From the NCBI RefSeq assembly GCF_003012935.1, contig NZ_PUDR01000014.1, positions 1 through 64,000 of the forward strand: a DNA stretch of 64,000 nt, written 5' to 3'. Source of the DNA: Pannonibacter carbonis (GTDB lineage Bacteria; Pseudomonadota; Alphaproteobacteria; Rhizobiales; Stappiaceae). Below the pieces are notes generated by a model. The model searched no databases, was not told where the DNA came from, and saw only the letters and a program-made list of their open reading frames with translations. The translations under genes were made by a program, and so were the position numbers. Positions 7,342 through 16,132 of this stretch are shown piece after piece (position 1 is the stretch's first letter; every line of letters starts with the position of its first letter).

Positions 7342-8282
7342 TGTTCCACGCTCCGAATGCTACGGGGGAGGGCGGCGAGCCCTCCCCGATCCGGTTGCGC
7401 GCGCTCTCGCTCGGGGCCGGGGTCCAATCCACCACGCTGGCCCTGCTCGCCGCCCATGGCGAGATCGGGCCGATGCCCGACTGCGCCATCTTCGCCAACA
7501 CCGGCTGGGAGCCGAAGGCGGTCTACGAACATCTCGCCTGGCTGATGTCGCCGAACGTACTGCCGTTCCCGGTGCACATCGTCTCGGCCGGTAGTATCCG
7601 CGACCAGCTCGTGCAGGCTGGGGAGGGTAATCGTTGGGCCTCGATCCCGGCCTTCGCGAAGACGGTCACGCCAGCCGGCGCCGAGGTTCCGGTCCTGGAC
7701 ATGGACGATGTCGGCGAGCTGGTTGAGGTCGCGACGCGGCGCACGACGACCGAAACCGTGTCCATCGGTATGATCCGCCGCCAGTGTACGACCGACTTCA
7801 AGATCGTGCCGATTCGCCGCAAAATCCGCGAGCTCGCCGGCCTCACCCGCAAGCGCTCCCCATCTTTTCCGGTCGTCGAATCCTGGATCGGGATCTCGAC
7901 GGACGAGGTCGTGCGCGCGAAGCCGAGCTTCGAGCCGTGGCAGATCAAGCGTTTTCCGCTGATCGAGAAGCGCTTCAGCCGAAGGGATTGCCTTGCCTGG
8001 CTGCGCCGGCTCGGCTATCCGGAGCCTCCGAAATCCGCCTGCATCGGCTGCCCATTCCACGACAGCGCACGCTGGCGGAATATGCGCGACTATGATGCGG
8101 AAGCCTGGGCTGACGCGGTCGAGGTCGATCGCGCGCTGCGCCATGGCCTGCGCGGGATTCGTGGTGAGGTTTTCCTGCATCGCTCCTGCGTGCCGCTTGA
8201 CGAGGCCGATCTTTCGACGGCGGCGGACCGTGGTCAGCTCGATCTGTTCGGCAACGAGTGCGAGGGCATGTGCGGCGTGTAG
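7341..8282 (+). CDS. PAPS-reductase-like / adenine nucleotide alpha-hydrolase family protein
   Basis: 313 aa. The N-terminal motif LSLGAGVQSTTLALLAAHGE (residues about 22-41) is the PP-loop-like ATP-binding signature of the PAPS reductase/DndC superfamily. Two cysteine clusters follow: CIGCPFHDSARW near residue 232 and CEGMCGV at the extreme C-terminus, which could bind a metal or Fe-S cluster. It starts on the last base of ardC (TGATG), so it is translated with the antirestriction protein. It is not a sulfate-assimilation gene by context. A role in sulfur chemistry on DNA or tRNA, or in countering phosphorothioation-based restriction, is a guess from family and neighbourhood. Confidence 0.75.
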   Translation: MFHAPNATGEGGEPSPIRLRALSLGAGVQSTTLALLAAHGEIGPMPDCAIFANTGWEPKAVYEHLAWLMSPNVLPFPVHIVSAGSIRDQLVQAGEGNRWASIPAFAKTVTPAGAEVPVLDMDDVGELVEVATRRTTTETVSIGMIRRQCTTDFKIVPIRRKIRELAGLTRKRSPSFPVVESWIGISTDEVVRAKPSFEPWQIKRFPLIEKRFSRRDCLAWLRRLGYPEPPKSACIGCPFHDSARWRNMRDYDAEAWADAVEVDRALRHGLRGIRGEVFLHRSCVPLDEADLSTAADRGQLDLFGNECEGMCGV

Positions 8283-8362
8283 GCGCGTTTTCCGAGCATT
8301 TGAGACCGCTACGCAAGAGCAGGCATGACCGCGCCGCCATCATACGCCTTTCCTGTTTGATA

Positions 8363-8619
8363 CGCCCGACCCACCTGCGGGCTCGATGGGGCATGTCTGA
8401 CCGGAGACCGGCTGCGCCTCGACCGTTATCCCGCAACGGCCGTCCTCGACTTTCTTCCCCTGGCGCTGCGCGCCATTCCTCGCGGTTCAAGAAAGCCGCT
8501 TCCGGCCGCCCTCCATTGCATTGCGGCCCCGGTGGGGTGCGGTCCGATCGTCTCCGGTCTTTGCGACAGCCATCGAGGCGCGGTGGGCGTGGCTCGAAAC
8601 TCAAGGAAAGGCACATATC
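8363..8619 (+). repeat. Conserved ~250-nt leader, copy 1, upstream of DUF736 gene
   Basis: This leader and the one at 12781-13046 share long identical blocks although most flanking DNA differs: GCGGGCTCGATGGGGCATGT then CTGACCG; CGCCATTCCTC; GCCGCCCTCCATTGCATTGC then GGCCCC; GGGGTGCGGTCCGATCGTCT then CCGGTCTT; and CGACAGCCATCGAGG. GGCCCC/GGGGTGC makes a short hairpin in both. Conservation without coding capacity points to a cis-acting RNA or a stand-alone small RNA. Confidence 0.6.
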
Positions 8620-8934
8620 ATGGCGACCATCGGCTCCTTCATCAGCACCAGTAACGGCTTCTCAGGCTCGATCCGCACTCTCACCTTGAACGTCAAGGCC
8701 AAGTTCGTCCGCATCGAAAATCCCTCCGACAGGGGCCCGCACTTCCGGATCGTCGCGGGCGGAAACGTGGAACTGGGCGCCGCCTGGCAGAAGCACTCCG
8801 AGCAGACCGACCGCGACTACCTCTCGGTCAAGCTCGACGACCCGAGCTTCCCCGCTCCGATCTACGCCACCCTGGTCGAGGTGGAAGGCGAGGAAGGCCT
8901 TCAGTTGATCTGGTCCCGGCCGAACCGGGACTGA
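8620..8934 (+). CDS. DUF736 family protein, copy 1
   Basis: 104 aa. MATIGSFIS...[17 protein letters not shown], then [14 protein letters not shown], and [20 protein letters not shown] are the family signature of DUF736, a small all-beta protein very common on alphaproteobacterial plasmids. The C-terminus IWSRPNRD is also characteristic. Start follows AAGGAAAGGCACATATC. A close paralogue lies at 13047-13358. Function is unknown; the family usually sits near ArdC, ParB-like and tra genes. Confidence 0.9.
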   Translation: MATIGSFISTSNGFSGSIRTLTLNVKAKFVRIENPSDRGPHFRIVAGGNVELGAAWQKHSEQTDRDYLSVKLDDPSFPAPIYATLVEVEGEEGLQLIWSRPNRD

Positions 8935-8947
8935 AGCTCTCCCGTCC

Positions 8948-8979
8948 AAAACGGCCCTGCCAGACGGCAGGGCCGTTTT
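8948..8979. terminator. Bidirectional intrinsic terminator after DUF736
   Basis: AAAACGGCCCTGCC-AGAC-GGCAGGGCCGTTTT is a perfect 14-bp stem with an A-tract on one side and a T-tract on the other, 13 bp after the DUF736 stop. Confidence 0.9.
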
Positions 8980-9588
8980 CGTTTTGCTGTCAGCTTTTGA
9001 CCGTATCAAACGCAGCCCGTGTTCCACGGCTCTCGCCAGGTGCCTGCCGATAATCGGCGCGATTCACTGCGGGTTCCCCCCAACCATATCGACGCATCGC
9101 GCACCGCTTGGCCCAGGGACGGGGCGATTCATGAGGGTTCTCGTCGTCAGCGCTCGGGAGACTATGATGGCCTTCTTCGAAGAGTGTGGATAGCCTGGCC
9201 GCGTGGGCGCGCGGCCGCCCATCCGTTGACCCAGTGCTGGGTTGGGTTCGCGGTGAGAGCCGAGCGTCGACATCGGCGTCATCGATGTTATTTTCCGTCG
9301 TCGCTGTTGGGCTTGCGGGCTGGTCGCCTCGGAAGACTGCGTCCGCTGGCGTATTGTTCGAGAAACAGAGCGACTATGCGCCACGAGGCTCCCCGAAGGC
9401 GGTCCAATCCCGCTTTCATATGATGGCGTCCTGGTCCAACCCCGGATCTTCCACGATCAACCCTTAAAGGGTCTGCTACGCGAGCGTGCGGCCGCTGCGG
9501 CTGCGCCTGCGCGGTGATCGCGACCGGTGGCCGGACCTTTGAGGATCCATCAGCGGGAATTGGCCCGCTCCAGATGGAGCCCCAGAAA
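8980..9588. other. Non-coding stretch
   Basis: No gene can be supported. The last 100 bp (about 9480-9588) is a GC-rich leader with GCGTGCGGCCGCTGCGGCTG and a GCGGGAATTGGCCCGC hairpin at 9553-9568 just ahead of the small gene at 9589. Nothing recognisable is seen in the first 400 bp. Confidence 0.3.
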
Positions 9589-9774
9589 ATGGCACACGAT
9601 CTCTCCCTCGCCCAAAATCACGCCTTCAACCTCGCCCGCACCCTCATGATCCCCGTCGTCCTCTTCCAGACCGGCTCCGAATACGGCGTCATGCCCGCCG
9701 AAGAGCTCGAAGGCGACGAGGTCGTCATCCTCTTCGAATACGATCCCTACGAGGGCGCCCGGGCGGTTCACTGA
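9589..9774 (+). CDS. Small acidic protein, unknown function
   Basis: 61 aa starting MAHDLSLAQNHAFNLARTLM and ending with the acidic stretch ELEGDEVVILFEYDPYEGAR. The start follows ATGGAGCCCCAGAAA. The length and layout resemble small plasmid-borne proteins found near DUF736. No motif allows a function. Confidence 0.6.
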   Translation: MAHDLSLAQNHAFNLARTLMIPVVLFQTGSEYGVMPAEELEGDEVVILFEYDPYEGARAVH

Positions 9775-9795
9775 ACCTTCCGCGGTCGCCGCTCC

Positions 9796-9817
9796 GACCC
9801 CGCCCGCGGGCGGGGTC
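9796..9817. terminator. 22-bp GC palindrome after small gene
   Basis: GACCCCGCCCGCGGGCGGGGTC is a perfect palindrome 22 bp after the stop of the gene at 9589. It lacks a T-tract, so termination is possible but not assured. Confidence 0.4.
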
Positions 9818-10011
9818 CGTCGCGTCAGGCCGATGAGGCCCGGACAGGCATCGAGCCCGCCCAGCCCTCACAATGCGAGACAGAGCCGGTAGCTGGGCGC
9901 TGCGTCCGTAGGCATGGTGGACGGAAGGCTTCGGGGGCGGGCGTTTAGCCTGCACCATTCGCCGAAATCGCTTCTCCTGCTCAAGCGGGTGGTCGCGCTC
10001 TATCCTGCCGT

Positions 10012-10296
10012 TCAGAGCCGGTTCGAAAGCGGATGGCGGATTGGCCTTGGTCTGTCCCTCAGATGATAGCCACGTTGCCGCTTCAGGCGCAGCAACGCCA
10101 AGAACATGGCGACGGCTTCTTCTTCGCGAGGGAAATTGTGCTCCATCGTTTGGCCCTGCGATCCGATACGACCCCAACGGCGCGTCAGGCATATGTCGCC
10201 GAACAGCGTGGGCGCGATAGACATGGCGTAGAACCTTGCCATGTTCTTTGATGCGTCCTTCCGTTCGATATAGAGCTGATAGGGCTGCGTGATCAT
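10012..10296 (-). CDS. WGR domain protein
   Basis: 94 aa starting MITQPYQLYIERKDASKNMA. RFYAMSIAPTLFGDICLTRR, then WGRIGSQGQTMEHNFPREEEA, is a complete WGR domain (about residues 5-75); the WGR triplet is at about residue 41. WGR domains bind DNA ends in PARPs and also occur as single-domain bacterial proteins on plasmids. A longer in-frame N-terminus is open but has no domain content. It is transcribed against its neighbours and is not obviously in an operon. Confidence 0.8.
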   Translation of the reverse strand: MITQPYQLYIERKDASKNMARFYAMSIAPTLFGDICLTRRWGRIGSQGQTMEHNFPREEEAVAMFLALLRLKRQRGYHLRDRPRPIRHPLSNRL

Positions 10297-10685
10297 ATCC
10301 AAAGAGTCGCGCAGCTTCGGTTTTGCGTCCAACGACTGTTTTGAATCGGTTACAGCCGTTCGATTCATGGGATTGATGGATGTCGTTCGGGCGAGGCGCT
10401 CGGACGAGCGCACGGCTCTATTCGCTGCGCTCACCGAACCCGCAAAACGGTTTCGGCCCGTGCGGGTGACGATCCTCTCGCAGCAGACCGATGGCAGGTG
10501 GCATTTCCCGAGGGCTTATGGTCCGTCGCCACGATGGATTCGAAATTGGCAAGATTATATTATATATGATTTTTGCCCCAAAGGGACTAAAAACTAATGC
10601 GAAACGATCAATGAGGTTGACGCACTGACACCAACGTTATAGATTGCTTGATATTTGATTATGGCCCTCGAAGGGCAATGAAGCC
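10297..10685 (+). other. Intergenic region between WGR gene and abiE
   Basis: No gene is supported. The right part (about 10545-10660) is clearly more AT-rich than its surroundings, with ATTATATTATATATGA around 10553-10568. It holds the probable abiE promoter described separately. Confidence 0.4.
10617..10645 (+). promoter_or_regulatory. Putative abiE promoter
   Basis: TTGACG (10617-10622) and TAGATT (10640-10645) are separated by 17 bp, about 40 bp upstream of the abiEi start. CCCTCGAAGGGC lies between them and the start and could be part of an operator, since AbiEi is known to autorepress through inverted repeats. Confidence 0.45.
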
Positions 10686-11525
10686 ATGGACGTCAATCTC
10701 CGTACGCTCGGCCCGGCCGAGGCCAGGGTTGTCCTGTCGTTCCAGGAACAGGGACGAACGATCGTGCGCGTAGGCGACGTGAGGGAGATTCTTGGTTCAG
10801 AAAGCACCACCCGCAAGGTCATCCGCAATCTCGTGCGCAAGGGATGGCTGTCCCGCATCATCGGCGGCAGGTACATGCTGTTGCCGTCGGAATACGGTCC
10901 TGAGAGCTTTGGTGAGAACAACGTGCTGGCGCTTGCCGCTGCCGCTGTCGATCCGTCCTATGTCGGTTGGTGGTCTGCGGCCTCCTGGCATGGCTTTACG
11001 ACCCAGCGCCCGATGATGGTCCTCGTAGCCGTGACCAGGCAGGTTCCCGCCAAGGTGATAGACGGAACGGAAGTCCGCTTCGTTCAGCTTGCGGAGCGCA
11101 AATTCTTCGGCTTCGAAAGCTACGACATCTATGGGCGTCAGGTTGCACTCTCGACGCCCGCCAAGACGCTGGTCGACTGCCTTGACCGACCCGACCTATG
11201 CGGGGGCCCCTCGGAACTGACCCGCATTGCGTATGCCGCGCTGGGCGACGTCGACCCGAAAGACCTCATCGACACCGTGCTCGCCTTGAAATCCAAAGCC
11301 GTTTCGCAGCGGCTCGGTTTCATTGCCGACCTCGTGGGACGGCCGCTGCCCCAGGATCAGCGTCAGGCCCTGCGTAGGAATATTCCATCAAGCTACCGGT
11401 CGCATTTCGGGCGGCCCGAGCGCCGGGAGGGCGACGTCGGCTATGTCGCCGCCTGGGGTCTGTTCGTCAATGCGAGAAAGAGCGACCTGATGGCTGAAGT
11501 CCTTCGCTCCGGAGGGGAAGGCTGA
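10686..11525 (+). CDS. abiEi: AbiEi-family antitoxin (type IV toxin-antitoxin)
   Basis: 279 aa. The N-terminal winged-helix segment (GRTIVRVGDVREILGSESTT, then RKVIRNLVRKGWLSRIIGGR) is the AbiEi_4-type DNA-binding domain; the rest (FTTQRPMMVLVAVTRQVPAK, then STPAKTLVDCLDRPDLCGG) is the C-terminal antitoxin domain. AbiEi represses its own promoter and counteracts AbiEii without direct protein binding in studied cases. The stop overlaps the toxin start by one base. Both partners look full length. Confidence 0.9.
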   Translation: MDVNLRTLGPAEARVVLSFQEQGRTIVRVGDVREILGSESTTRKVIRNLVRKGWLSRIIGGRYMLLPSEYGPESFGENNVLALAAAAVDPSYVGWWSAASWHGFTTQRPMMVLVAVTRQVPAKVIDGTEVRFVQLAERKFFGFESYDIYGRQVALSTPAKTLVDCLDRPDLCGGPSELTRIAYAALGDVDPKDLIDTVLALKSKAVSQRLGFIADLVGRPLPQDQRQALRRNIPSSYRSHFGRPERREGDVGYVAAWGLFVNARKSDLMAEVLRSGGEG

Positions 11526-12427
11526 TGCTGTCGGCGAACGAGCTCAGAAAGATCGCTGCGCGTTCGGGCGCGCGCGATATCGGCAATGTCGAGATCGACG
11601 TCATCCTCACCTTCCTGCTGCAGTTGTTCGCGGAGAAGGGCATCATGGACCATGTCGCCTTCAAAGGTGGCACGATGCTGCGCAAGATGGTGTTCGGGCC
11701 TCGCGGCCGCCTGTCGACGGATCTCGACTTCACGCGCCATAGCGACATTCCGATCGACGACCTCATGCTGATGATGCTCGAGGCTCTTGGCCAGCCCTAT
11801 CACGGCCTGTCGTTTCGCTTCGACAAGGATAAAGATTGGTATCTCACGGACGACGGCTGCGCGGCCAACCCGGTCTGCTTTCATGACGACAATCCGAAAG
11901 GCGTGAAGATCAAGTTGCAGGTCAGCACGCGCGAGGAGCCGGTTTTGCCTGTGATGCCGGTTGACCAGATCAAGCAGGACTATTTCGCGCAGCTGCCCTT
12001 TGTCCCGGCCGCCATTCCCTCCTTGGCGTTCGAAGAGGCTGTCGCGGAGAAGATCCGCGCGGCCAGCCAGCGCTCCAAGATCCGCGATCTTCATGATTTG
12101 TCCGAAATCGCGGGGCGACCCCTCAACCAGGAACTGGTCCGCGCTCTTGCGGTCGTGAAGCTCTGGAACAGCGGCGGTGACGGGCTCGAATATGAGCGCT
12201 TCGCGGATCGAGTGAAGGGAAGCGCCGACTATGATATCGCCGACCTGACGAGCCTGCTGCGCCGGGATCAGAAGCCCGATCTCAAAGGGATGATTGCGCG
12301 CGTGATCGAGGGCTACCGCTTTCTCGGTAACTTGACCGATGCCGAAAGGCTGCTCGCCGGAGATGGCGCGCGCAAGAACCGCAGCGCTGCTAAAGACCTC
12401 GTTGATATCCTTCGGAAGGGCGGGTGA
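11525..12427 (+). CDS. abiEii: AbiEii/AbiGii nucleotidyltransferase toxin
   Basis: 300 aa. FKGGTMLRKMVF (about residues 41-52) and RLSTDLDFTRH (about 59-69) are the GG(T/S)xL and DxD motifs of the AbiEii nucleotidyltransferase family, and EAVAEKIRAASQRSKIRDLHD supplies the conserved Lys/Asp region. Family members modify tRNA 3' ends with nucleotides and arrest growth; the pair acts as abortive-infection phage defence and plasmid stabilisation. Start ATG overlaps the antitoxin stop. No frameshift is seen, in contrast to the mqsR and vapB remnants. Confidence 0.92.
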   Translation: MLSANELRKIAARSGARDIGNVEIDVILTFLLQLFAEKGIMDHVAFKGGTMLRKMVFGPRGRLSTDLDFTRHSDIPIDDLMLMMLEALGQPYHGLSFRFDKDKDWYLTDDGCAANPVCFHDDNPKGVKIKLQVSTREEPVLPVMPVDQIKQDYFAQLPFVPAAIPSLAFEEAVAEKIRAASQRSKIRDLHDLSEIAGRPLNQELVRALAVVKLWNSGGDGLEYERFADRVKGSADYDIADLTSLLRRDQKPDLKGMIARVIEGYRFLGNLTDAERLLAGDGARKNRSAAKDLVDILRKGG

Positions 12428-12780
12428 TCCCGGCGGCCAACTCCATTTGCCTCGGGGCGTGCGCGGGGCCGCTAACGAGCGTGCGGCAGAGGCGGAGCTT
12501 GATCTGGCTTCGGCTCCAACCGCCTCAATAGGTGGGACCCCGGTACTCTCTGGAGGCCTCCTCCGCTTGTTCCGAGACGTCTGATGCCGCGCTGCGGTGA
12601 TTGTCCGCCGGCCGCTTGCCCCGGCAATCGCTAGACGGCAGACGAGGTCAGGCTCGGGCTGATATGATGCTCTGGCAGGCGGTCTGAACGTCGTTTGAGA
12701 GCTCGGGTGATGGCGGGGTCCATCCATCCCCGTGGAGATCGCGAAGCGCGGCCAAACCATCTCCTGTCCGTTGTCATGGT
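12428..12780 (+). other. Non-coding stretch between abiEii and leader 2
   Basis: No coding or structural signal could be supported. It joins directly to the conserved leader at 12781. Confidence 0.3.
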
Positions 12781-13046
12781 CGCCGACCCTTCCGCGGGCT
12801 CGATGGGGCATGTCTGACCGCAGAACGGCTTCGCCTCGATCGTTCTCCCGCAACGGCATCGATCGATTTTCTGACCCCTGGCGGTCCCTGCGGGCGCCGC
12901 CATTCCTCACGAACTAACAAAATCGATAGTTGCCGCCCTCCATTGCATTGCGGCCCCTACGGGGTGCGGTCCGATCGTCTCCGGTCTTGTCGACAGCCAT
13001 CGAGGCCGCGAAGGGCGCGCCCCGAAAACAGCAAAGGACGAGTACC
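12781..13046 (+). repeat. Conserved ~250-nt leader, copy 2, upstream of second DUF736 gene
   Basis: Second copy of the leader described at 8363-8619, with the same ordered blocks (CGGGCTCGATGGGGCATGTC; CGCCATTCCTC; CCGCCCTCCATTGCATTGCG; GGGGTGCGGTCCGATCGTCT; CGACAGCCATCGAGG). A middle segment (about 12860-12930) differs between copies, as expected for a loop or linker. Confidence 0.6.
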
Positions 13047-13358
13047 ATGGCCACCATCGGCACCTTTACCTCCACCGCTACTGGCTTCAACGGTTCGATC
13101 AAGACCCTCACCCTCAACGTCAAGGCCCGCTTCGAGCGGATCGAGAACCCCTCCGAGAAGGGCCCGCACTTCCGCATCTTCTCCGGCGCCGTCGAGCTGG
13201 GCGCGGCCTGGCAGAAGCACTCCGAGCAAAGCGGCCGCGACTATCTTTCTGTCAAGCTGGACGATCCAAGCTTCCCGGCACCGATCTACGCCACCCTGGT
13301 CGAGGTTGAAGGCGAGGAAGGCCTCTCGCTCATCTGGTCCCGGCCGAACCGGGATTGA
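13047..13358 (+). CDS. DUF736 family protein, copy 2
   Basis: 103 aa, highly similar to the product of 8620-8934; both carry [13 protein letters not shown]-like and [11 protein letters not shown] motifs and end IWSRPNRD. Differences are concentrated in residues 5-15 and in FRIFSGAVE against [10 protein letters not shown], where copy 1 has one extra residue. Start follows AAAGGACGAGTACC. The duplication includes the leader, so the unit was copied as a regulatory module. Confidence 0.9.
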   Translation: MATIGTFTSTATGFNGSIKTLTLNVKARFERIENPSEKGPHFRIFSGAVELGAAWQKHSEQSGRDYLSVKLDDPSFPAPIYATLVEVEGEEGLSLIWSRPNRD

Positions 13359-13367
13359 GGAGCCGCC

Positions 13368-13401
13368 CCAACCGGCCCCGCCACTCGGCGGGGCCGGTTG
13401 G
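13368..13401. terminator. Hairpin after second DUF736 gene
   Basis: CCAACCGGCCCCGCC-ACTC-GGCGGGGCCGGTTGG is a perfect 15-bp stem with a 4-nt loop, 10 bp after the stop. There is no T-tract, but the position matches the terminator after copy 1. Confidence 0.65.
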
Positions 13402-13527
13402 ACGAGCGAACGGCTCTATGCGCAATGCGCGGTCGAACCCGCGGCGCGGGTCGACCTGCCGTGACGACCCTCCCGCAAACTTTGATTGCGGTGACAATAT
13501 CCGCAATCGAGGCGGGGCCGTACCGGT

Positions 13528-14040
13528 TCAATCCAACGCGCACCAGTCGCGCCGTGCTTCGTTCCAGCGCCGCGCCAGCCCCTCCGCGACGAGCATCTCG
13601 CCGATGGACTGTTCGCCCCGAGTGACGGTCCGCAGCTTGCGGCCATACCGATCCATATCACGCCAGACCGATGACAGACTGAACCCGCCGGCGTTGAGGA
13701 GAACCAGCAACTGGTCGCGGGCGAGCTCACCGGCATGCCGTTCGTCGCGACAGCGCGGAGAAGCGATCTCTGGGGCGTCGATGTCGGCGATCCTGATCTT
13801 GTCACCCTTGAACCAGAACGTATCGCCGTCAACCACGCAATTGACCCGGACCGGTCCGTCGCACAGCGAAAACCGCGCCTCGTGCATGTCGATCCGGGGG
13901 AGCTGACGCAGCCGCCCGGCTTCCGTGCGTAACTTGTCGGCGAGTCCTTGCGCCGGACCGGCGCGCTGGAGCGCGGCGATCAGCAATACGCCGAGCAATA
14001 CCGCGCCCAGGATGAGCAGGAGTAGGCGCGGGGCGATCAC
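13528..14040 (-). CDS. Membrane-anchored thermonuclease-family nuclease
   Basis: 170 aa. Residues 4-24 form a hydrophobic anchor (PRLLLLILGAVLLGVLLIAA). The staphylococcal-nuclease-like domain follows, with VVDGDTFW, KIRIADIDAPE and DRYGRKL motifs containing the expected Asp, Arg and Glu active-site positions. The GTG start overlaps the traG stop by 4 nt, so it is the last gene of the traC-D-G operon. Nucleases of this type are frequent at this place in rhizobial tra regions and probably act at the cell envelope; the role in transfer is not established. Confidence 0.85.
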   Translation of the reverse strand: MIAPRLLLLILGAVLLGVLLIAALQRAGPAQGLADKLRTEAGRLRQLPRIDMHEARFSLCDGPVRVNCVVDGDTFWFKGDKIRIADIDAPEIASPRCRDERHAGELARDQLLVLLNAGGFSLSSVWRDMDRYGRKLRTVTRGEQSIGEMLVAEGLARRWNEARRDWCALD

Positions 14041-15926
14041 GTCTTTTTCTCCGGTCGAAACCGAACCTGCCTAACGCACGCCTTCATGTCGTTACGCCGG
14101 AACCAGATGGCGCGGCCGCATCGCAGCGGCGCGTTGCCGGCGGTGAACACGATCTGCTCGTCGGCCCGCATGCGCAGCACCTCGTGCGGCTGGATGAGCG
14201 GGCGGGAGGCGAGCTGCTTCGAGCGCGTGCGCGAGGACCCGGAGGATTGCGAGGAGCGGCTGACCTGGTCGATCTCGACCGTCGTCATGCCGCAGCGCCT
14301 GGAGATGTAGTCGGCTGTCTCGGGATCGTTGACGGCGGCAAAGCTGATCCATGACGCCGACTCGAACCATTTGCTCGCCGCGTCCCGGCCGCCCCAGGTC
14401 TCGCGCATCTGGCCGATGGATTGGAACAGCAGTAGCAGCGTGATGCCGTATTTCCGACCGGCGTCGCGCGCGGTTTCGAGGATGCGCATGAAGCCGAGCC
14501 GGGCCACCTCGTCGAGCAGGAAGAGCGCGCGCCCGGTCACGTCGCCATTGCGGTTATAGATCGCGTTCATGAAGGCGCCGATGATCACGCGGGCGAGCCC
14601 CGCATGGGTCTCCAGCGTCTTCAGGTCGAGATTGATGAACACGTCGGTTCCGCCACCTGCCAAATCGTCAGTGACGAAGGATCGGCCCGACACCAGCGCA
14701 GCGTAGTTGGGATAGCTCAGCCAGTGCGTCTCCTTCACCGCGTTGGCGTAGACACCGGAGAACGTCTCCGGCGTCATGTTGACGAAGACGGCGACGTTCT
14801 CCTTCACGAACTGCGATTCCGAACCGTCATAGATCGCCTGCAGCCGCTCGCGCAGCTTCGGCTCCGGCTCGGACAGATTGCCGCGCACCTGGCGCAGGGT
14901 CTGGTCCTTTTTTTCCGTATGCCCGGACAGGCAGACATCGGCGATGAGCGCCGTCAGAAGCTGCAGGGCCGAGGCGCGAAAGAAGTCGTCGCGTACACCC
15001 CGCGAGCCGCCGCTGTCGCTCATGATCCATGAGGCGACGGCGGCGATATCCTCTTCCTTGGTGCCGCCAAAACGTCCGATCCAGTCGAGCGCGTTGAACC
15101 CCGTCGCCGGCTGCTTCGGATCGAGGACATGCACGGTGCGCCCCGCGCCTCGCCGATGCTCGATCACCATCGGCGCGACCTCGTTCGACGGATCGAGTGC
15201 GACGAGCGCGCCGCCCCATTTGAGCGCGGTCGGGATCGTCACCGACGTCGTCTTGTAGCCGCCGGACCCGGCGAAGACGATGCCGTGCGACGAGCCGAAG
15301 GAGGCGTCAAAGCAGAGTAGCGGCGAGCGGCCGCCTGAGCCCCAGCTCTGCCAGTCCATGGCGCGGAACGGCATGGTCGCGGCGCCGTCCTTGTCGACAC
15401 GGTAGCGCTCGCCGACGACGATGCCACCAGCGTCGGGAAAGAGCCTCGTCGCTTCCGGCATCGTCATCCAGTCCGCATCGCCATGCAGCGCGCGTTTGCC
15501 ATGCACGCGCTTCGGCATCGGCGCGGCAAAGGCGGCGTTGCCCTTCACCGCGACGCGCAGTGCGAAGCCGGCTGCGATCAGGGTCGCGCCGGCACCGATC
15601 ATGTAGGCCGGATCGATCTGGGAAAGCGACGCTGATCGCGCTGTCGCGCGCAGCACCGCGATGACGATCGCCATCGCGCAACCCGCGATCACGCCGCACC
15701 CCGCCGTCCGAATGCTAGCGGCGCCGGCTGCGGCGAACAGGAAGATCACGCCGATCGCGGCTGCGGCGAGGAAGGGCATTGCGAGTCCGGCGCGGCCGAA
15801 CATCAGGCGCTGCGCGTCCGTCTTTCCGAGTGCGGCAAGCGCCTGCTCGAATCCGGACACGCCGATCAGCGCCCCGATCATCAGCGCGATCGGCGCGATT
15901 GCGATCAGGAGCCTATTCGGCGTCAT
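14037..15926 (-). CDS. traG: TraG, type IV coupling protein
   Basis: 629 aa. Several N-terminal membrane segments ([28 protein letters not shown]...[16 protein letters not shown]) precede the NTPase domain with Walker A GSGGYKTT at about residue 217 and Walker [13 protein letters not shown]. It belongs to the VirD4/TraG family that brings the relaxosome to the Trb channel. I chose the ATG at 15926 because it overlaps the traD stop by 14 nt; a longer N-terminus to 15977 would overlap traD further. It is third in traC-traD-traG. Confidence 0.93.
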   Translation of the reverse strand: MTPNRLLIAIAPIALMIGALIGVSGFEQALAALGKTDAQRLMFGRAGLAMPFLAAAAIGVIFLFAAAGAASIRTAGCGVIAGCAMAIVIAVLRATARSASLSQIDPAYMIGAGATLIAAGFALRVAVKGNAAFAAPMPKRVHGKRALHGDADWMTMPEATRLFPDAGGIVVGERYRVDKDGAATMPFRAMDWQSWGSGGRSPLLCFDASFGSSHGIVFAGSGGYKTTSVTIPTALKWGGALVALDPSNEVAPMVIEHRRGAGRTVHVLDPKQPATGFNALDWIGRFGGTKEEDIAAVASWIMSDSGGSRGVRDDFFRASALQLLTALIADVCLSGHTEKKDQTLRQVRGNLSEPEPKLRERLQAIYDGSESQFVKENVAVFVNMTPETFSGVYANAVKETHWLSYPNYAALVSGRSFVTDDLAGGGTDVFINLDLKTLETHAGLARVIIGAFMNAIYNRNGDVTGRALFLLDEVARLGFMRILETARDAGRKYGITLLLLFQSIGQMRETWGGRDAASKWFESASWISFAAVNDPETADYISRRCGMTTVEIDQVSRSSQSSGSSRTRSKQLASRPLIQPHEVLRMRADEQIVFTAGNAPLRCGRAIWFRRNDMKACVRQVRFRPEKKT

Positions 15927-16128
15927 AGCCGAAGGCTTTCGCGCCGATCGCCGCAAGCCGTGCTCGCTCGGCATCATCGGATTTCAGCCGGTGATCGAGC
16001 TCGATCAGCGCCCCGAGCAGGACGGCACGTTTCTCATAGCGCAGGCCCGCCTTGGCAATCAGTCCACCCAGCTCGATCTTCTCGCGCGTGTCCTTCTTGC
16101 GGGCTTCCGAAGATGCTGCCTGGTTCAT
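15913..16128 (-). CDS. traD: TraD, conjugal transfer accessory protein
   Basis: 71 aa starting [20 protein letters not shown] and containing [20 protein letters not shown], then LIEL, the signature of the small Ti-type TraD protein. It is charged and helical, without a membrane segment. It lies between traC and traG, 4 nt downstream of traC and overlapping traG, the canonical order. It is not related to F-plasmid TraD. It likely works with TraC and TraA at the relaxosome. Confidence 0.85.
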   Translation of the reverse strand: MNQAASSEARKKDTREKIELGGLIAKAGLRYEKRAVLLGALIELDHRLKSDDAERARLAAIGAKAFGYDAE

Positions 16129-16132
16129 GCGC

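Noticed and set aside
10289-10597. 102-codon frame upstream of abiE
   Set aside because: No ribosome binding site or family likeness; runs into the AT-rich promoter region and overlaps the WGR gene's 5' side.
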